A stretch of 64,000 nucleotides of DNA from Gigantopelta aegis (taxonomy: Eukaryota; Mollusca; Gastropoda; Neomphalida; Peltospiridae), in contig NW_024532779.1 in assembly GCF_016097555.1 (NCBI RefSeq), positions 1 through 64,000 of the forward strand. The letters are read 5' to 3'. The notes under the pieces are model-generated. The model did not search any database and was not told where the DNA came from. It worked only from the letters and a program-made list of their open reading frames with translations. The position numbers and the translations under genes are program-made. This document shows, piece by piece, positions 59,487 through 64,000 of this stretch; within the stretch, counting starts at the first letter, position 1, and each line of letters opens with the position of its first letter.

Positions 59487-62310
59487 GTATGCGTAACAGA
59501 AGCGAAGATAAGCTTTATCAGGAATTGTTTTCATATTGGATAGTCATGGTTCTCCCTACAGTACTGAGTGTTAATACTAAGAAGATAGTTAGAGCTACAT
59601 TAGAGGTAAGGGCTATCTCTTCTATTCATTTTGATATGAATTGTGTTGCTGTACTGTTTGGTGAGCCAGTTTATTTTTTGCACAGAGTTCCAAGAACTGA
59701 GAGATAGACATATAGATTTGCCATTGGATTTCTCACTTAATATGGTATGGCTCCTCAAGAGGAGTAAAAGAAAGCATTGCGTCTGATAACAAGTGTCCCA
59801 TGAACTATATCTGAATGACAGACAAGACTCGAAAACTAGAGGTGAATTCTAATTAGTGCCCACCCTCTTCTAAATACTTATCATGCTCTCTTCTGTTACT
59901 GTCAAGCATATACATTTAAGTGCAATATAATTTGCAATCAGTACCCATTCTACCCATAGGATCGCAGTTCAGCTGTGAAGACGCCACGGGGACATATTCC
60001 TGTTTCTCTTCATCCACTGACGACCCCCACACCTGGTCTTATACCTGCTGCTTATACCCTTCCAACAGATGTAGCCGCTATGTCCCGTCATGGACCTCCC
60101 CATCCACATTTAACCCCTTACCCAGTATAATATCACCTTCATTTGCCATGCCCACCCACTAACCATGCCAGGACCTGCAGCTCATCCAGGTTCAGCTATA
60201 TCCAATGATCTAGGTCCACCTATTTTTATGCCCTGTAAGTTGATTCATTATAATAAGTGTCCTTTGTCTAATAAGGCTTTGATATGTTTGTTTAGCTCAG
60301 TGTTTAATAATATTCTTAGTAATCACTAAAATATACTGCTGTGGTTGTCTACATCTACTCTATTTACTCACCTGCAAAATACCTTGTTGACACTTGTATG
60401 GTTTCTATACTACATTCTTGTTTTCCTTTAGCTCTTAATCTTGGGACTCCTAAATCTTCTTCATCTGTTAATACCAAACCCATTAAAAGCTCCACTTTAG
60501 TCCCCTTGGGTCATGTAACCAGCACACATGACACCACACCCTCATCTGGGACTTCACTCTCTTCACCACAGAAATGTTTCAGCAAAATGCTGTCATATGC
60601 CACTCCCCCTTTTCTACTCAGCCCATATCTAGTGTTCCTAAATCTATAGCAACTTTTCCTAGTAAGATCAACAGCCATGTTAATTCAGTAAGGAAAGCAA
60701 AACCTGAAACCACAACTGGTAAATCAAGTACTTTCACAAACAGTACCTCTTCAGAATGTGAAGCAAATTGGACATCCGCAAGGCTCTCCATCGCCAGGTC
60801 CCACGAATCCTTACTCACCTAATAGTCTAGCCAATATGGGAATCAATCTTACTACAAGTATGGGTATCAGTCTAGTCAAACCTACAGTAGCAAGACCAAC
60901 AACAACTGCTATAAATATCGCTGATATGACTAGTGGAAGTCATGTGACTTATGCCACTCTACTTCATATCAAGGTAGTTCAATGCAATACGGAGTAGTTC
61001 CTGTGTGGGGTGGAGCAAAGGTGGAATTGGTACTAAAGGATTTGCAAAACAAGATGTAGGTTTTGAACATTCTAAATCAGAAACAGGTATGAGGTTGCTA
61101 TTTTTTTAGTTTGTATTGGATATTAAAGTGTTTCCTTTAGGTGGTGTTACTGTATGACTCTTGCAAGTGGACTAGCTGGAGGACAAACCCTTGTCTGTAC
61201 GGAGGGTCTACCACCACCTGTTCCTTACGTAACCACACCCTCTACAGCCAGTTCATCGTCAATGTCTTATCCTTCTACTACAGCTGACCAGAGAAATGAC
61301 AGGTATAGCACATTTATATTATATATTGGTAGCTATCCTAGGTCATTGTGGTAAGTACTAATGTTCACTAGTCTAGAGCTTACTAATGGTAGCTATCCTA
61401 GGTTATTGTGGTAAGTACTAATGTTCACTAGTCTAGAGCTTACTAATGGTGGTATCCTAGGTTATTGTCCTAGTACTGATGTTCACTAGTCTAGAGCTTA
61501 CTAATGGTAGCTATCCTAGGTTATTGTAGTAAGTACAATGTTCACTAGTCTAGAGCTTACTAATTGTAGCTATCCTAGGTTATTGTGGTAAGTACTGTAG
61601 TGTCTAGAGCTACTAATGGTAGCTATCCTAGGTTATTGTGGTAAGTACTAATGTTCACCAGTCTAGAGCTTACTAATGGTAGCTATCCTAGGTTATTGTG
61701 GTAAGTACTAATGTTCACTAGTCTAGAGCTTACTGTGTGGTTTAATGTTGCATCCTAGGTCAAAGTGGTAAGTTTGTTATATCATTTAATATAATTTAAT
61801 CATAGAATGCCTTCAATCAATCATCACTATCCAGCTGATACTTCCTCTATTCAAGATGCTATATACTGCAGCTCAAGTAAGCTCATTATTGTAATTATGA
61901 CTAACTAATTACACTCCTTTGCACAATAGGCCCTCAGGATTCAATCCCATGGCCTGAGGCTATGAGCAAGAACATTATAATTCCAGCTCCAAATCTCACT
62001 GGGAAAGATATTGCTAACCTTACTTCATCTGCTTCTTCTCCATTGCCTAACGAAAAAGGAATAATGATCTTCAATGGCCACAATCGACCACACCTACTGA
62101 ACACACTCACTCAGAAGGCAATGTACATCCTTTGGATGTGACCACAGGAACAGGACATTCTCCACCCCCTCAATCAAATCACCCCTAGATCCAAACACGT
62201 CCATTGTCTTCAACCAGCTCTGGTATGTAATCTTTGGAATGGGAGGACATGGGACTCAGGGTAGTTCCTCTCCTAGACCTAGTATTCTTAGAAAAAGACC
62301 TCTAGAAAGG
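59487..62310 (+). CDS. Unrecognised Ser/Thr/Pro-rich protein
   Basis: Several exons with clean splice-like borders encode low-complexity protein. A first segment (59489-59606) reads RSEDKLYQELFSYW. Later ones include KTPRGHIPVSLHPLTTPTPG with LPTDVAAMSRHGPPHPHL (about 59970-60115), LGTPKSSSSVNTKPIKSST (about 60440-60500), GSPSPGPTNPYSPNSLANMG (about 60780-60845), GLPPPVPYVTTPS (61205-61245) and SINHHYPADTSSIQDAIY (about 61812-61866). The composition suggests a disordered nuclear co-regulator, but no domain is recognised. An intron (61302-61805) is almost wholly made of the 59-bp splice-signal repeat. Frame breaks occur as elsewhere, and the end is uncertain. Confidence 0.6.
61326..61774 (+). 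repeat. Tandem array, ~59-bp unit with splice-like signals (copy 2)
   Basis: Seven to eight units of the same repeat as at 456-1043, in the same orientation. Here the 9 bases between acceptor-like and donor-like sites are mostly GTTATTGTG instead of GTCACTGTG, and the base after GTAAGTAC often creates a second TACTAAT. The array fills an intron between exons ending QRND and starting MPSINHHYP. Confidence 0.93.
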
Positions 62311-64000
62311 TAAGTAGGAGTCACAAGTTATGACCACCATGTTTTTGTTAACAGCAACAGATCCACTGACCTCAGTGCTTTGTTGAGTTGGTCAGTGACT
62401 CAATGCAGCGTAATCAGCGGAATCTGGACGCCCCTGGGATGACCCATTAACATCATAAACTAAGTTCCTTCTATCTCATTCTATGTCCATTGTCCACCGA
62501 ATGGAGCGTGCCCTGGGCATTCCCTTTGCAGCGACAACAAAGGTCATGTTCTGCGAACCCAATGACTGAACTGCCCAATCTCAGCCTGTAGGAGTTGGAC
62601 TCGCTATTTCCACCGTGAGAAGCTCCCCCTATCCACGGTAAACTTTTGCCGCCACCCGCGCACTGTTCATCTTCTCTTTCGGAGACCATTCAGCCATTAT
62701 CCAGTCTGGGAGAAGGCGCACATGTGGTGTGTGCGTTGGTTTCCAGTTCCCCTGGGCACCGATACTTGTCTCTGGGAATTTCCTCTGCGCGCATACAAAA
62801 CTTAACATTAGTGATGTATAAGTTGTATTGAGGGGCGAGTCCTTCTAATTATTGATGTAATCTACCCCTACCTTCACTTACTATAGATGACAGTCCTGTA
62901 CTAAATTGCTGAAATGGTATCTGAGAGTACGTGGGCTAGTAGCTAGGGCTGGGAATTACTCATTTAAATTGTCATCTGGTTGCATGGTATGCGACTTTCC
63001 ACTAACCCGCCCTGTTGTTTGTGTCGGGCGGGTTGGACACTGAGAGCTTGCAATGATCGACCGATCTGACGTGCCCCTCGTTAAGTATGATGCCTTCTCC
63101 GAAGATGACGACTTCCACACAACTTTATGGCCAGTCTGCTTCGTGCTGTGAGGTTAGGTGTGTGTGTGTGTGAGTGTGGGGCGGAGCGATTTACCCACCT
63201 CTACCTCTACCTCCCTTCTCCAGGCCCACGGAGGAGCCCCCCGCTCCTTATGACATATACCACGAAACCCGTGCGCCACAATGTACCAGGGTCGGCGCTC
63301 TATCAGCCTCCCCCCCTCTTTTATAAAGTCTCTAGCTACTATGTCCATGGCAAGTTGTAGCCCCACTGCAAAATCCCCACACCACCATCCCTATGATACT
63401 TCGACCTCTGTTCCACCTACATCCCTCAAAAAGCTAAACCTTCTCTTCATTATATCGCTATCCTTCCATGGTCCACTACACTCCAACTATTCTTGGCATC
63501 TCTTTCCCCCCCTTTCCGTGCCGTTCTTGCCTCTGCGCTTTGTCTTCTTCTGTCTCCGATGTCGTGGTGGCTATTTTTTGCCTCAAGTTTCTTCTATTTT
63601 TCTAGCCCTTACCCCACCCCACAGTGTTGCCGCTTGTTTACTCGGCCGCTTGAGTCCCAGACTCTGGCCTGGAGTTAGGTTCCCTCTCATGGCCTGCGAC
63701 TGCTGGTCCATCGTAGGGGGTGGTTGGCCTGCATTGGTTGTTGCCTGCCCCCCCGTCCCCGATAGTAGGCGTGTTTCATGGATGCGACCCTGAGTTCTCT
63801 CCTGACTGCGTTAGGGCCTGCCGCTGGCTTTGCTCTGTCTGGCGTAGCCATGAATGGTATATGCTTTCTGACGGCTTGCGCCTTCCGTTTTCGCGTTCCG
63901 GAGATGGATGGCCTCGCCCTTCCTCCGTAGCCGGGGTAATCGAGGGGATATGAATATCGAGCGCTCAACGGCCTTTGCCCCTAACATCTGCACATTGGTT
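62311..64000. other. Higher-GC stretch without a recognised gene
   Basis: From about 62380 the sequence becomes clearly richer in G and C, with C-runs and a (GT)n near 63157, unlike the rest of the window. A 170-residue open frame at 63281-63793 (+) and overlapping frames on both strands have compositions typical of chance translation of C/T-rich DNA. A short acidic segment, VKYDAFSEDDDFHTTLWPV (about 63080-63135), might be a tail exon of the preceding gene. Confidence 0.45.

Noticed and set aside
63281-63793. 170-residue open frame in the GC-richer end
   Set aside because: Overlapped by open frames on both strands, with the Pro/Ser/Leu composition of C/T-rich DNA and no domain. Not supported as a gene.

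Overview
The window looks like nuclear DNA of an early-branching animal, possibly a sponge. It is AT-rich with short introns and packed genes, and it carries animal-type genes: an SH2-inositol phosphatase (SHIP), muscleblind, TRIP12 and an AKAP-like protein. The species call is inference. Coding frames are broken by many small indels in every gene, including essential ones such as POLR2A and DDOST. This suggests uncorrected long-read sequence rather than pseudogenes. Each gene is therefore given as a span from first to last recognisable coding segment, and exon limits are approximate. No tRNA, rRNA, CRISPR array or virus-like element was recognised.

Layout. 1-2.8 kb holds two tandem repeat fields: a 59-bp repeat carrying a full set of splice-like signals, and a 33-bp satellite. 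2.9-8.5 kb (-) is SHIP. 8.8-12.1 kb (+) is a PARG whose catalytic domain is joined to an AKAP11/SPHKAP-like region. 12.2-13.5 kb (-) is DDOST (OST48). 13.9-21.9 kb (+) is POLR2A with its CTD heptads. 22.4-27.3 kb (-) is IFT80. 27.5-30.1 kb (+) is muscleblind. 30.8-31.5 kb (-) is an unrecognised gene. 32.4-45.1 kb (+) is the HECT ligase TRIP12. 46.6-50.0 kb (-) is an aldo/keto reductase. 50.1-59.2 kb (-) is MED4, with a 6-kb intron containing a hAT-like MITE. 59.5-62.3 kb (+) is an unrecognised Ser/Thr/Pro-rich gene with a second copy of the 59-bp splice-signal array in one intron. 62.4-64 kb is a stretch of higher GC with nothing recognised.

Genes alternate strands, giving five head-to-head pairs with intergenic gaps of roughly 0.3-0.9 kb. 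Most are housekeeping genes for transcription (POLR2A, MED4), N-glycosylation (DDOST), cilia (IFT80), ubiquitination (TRIP12), splicing control (muscleblind) and signalling (SHIP, PARG/AKAP).

The observations most worth following are the PARG-AKAP protein, which may show where the vertebrate AKAP11/SPHKAP tail came from, and the tandem array that repeats branch point, acceptor, 9-nt mini-exon and donor in every unit.
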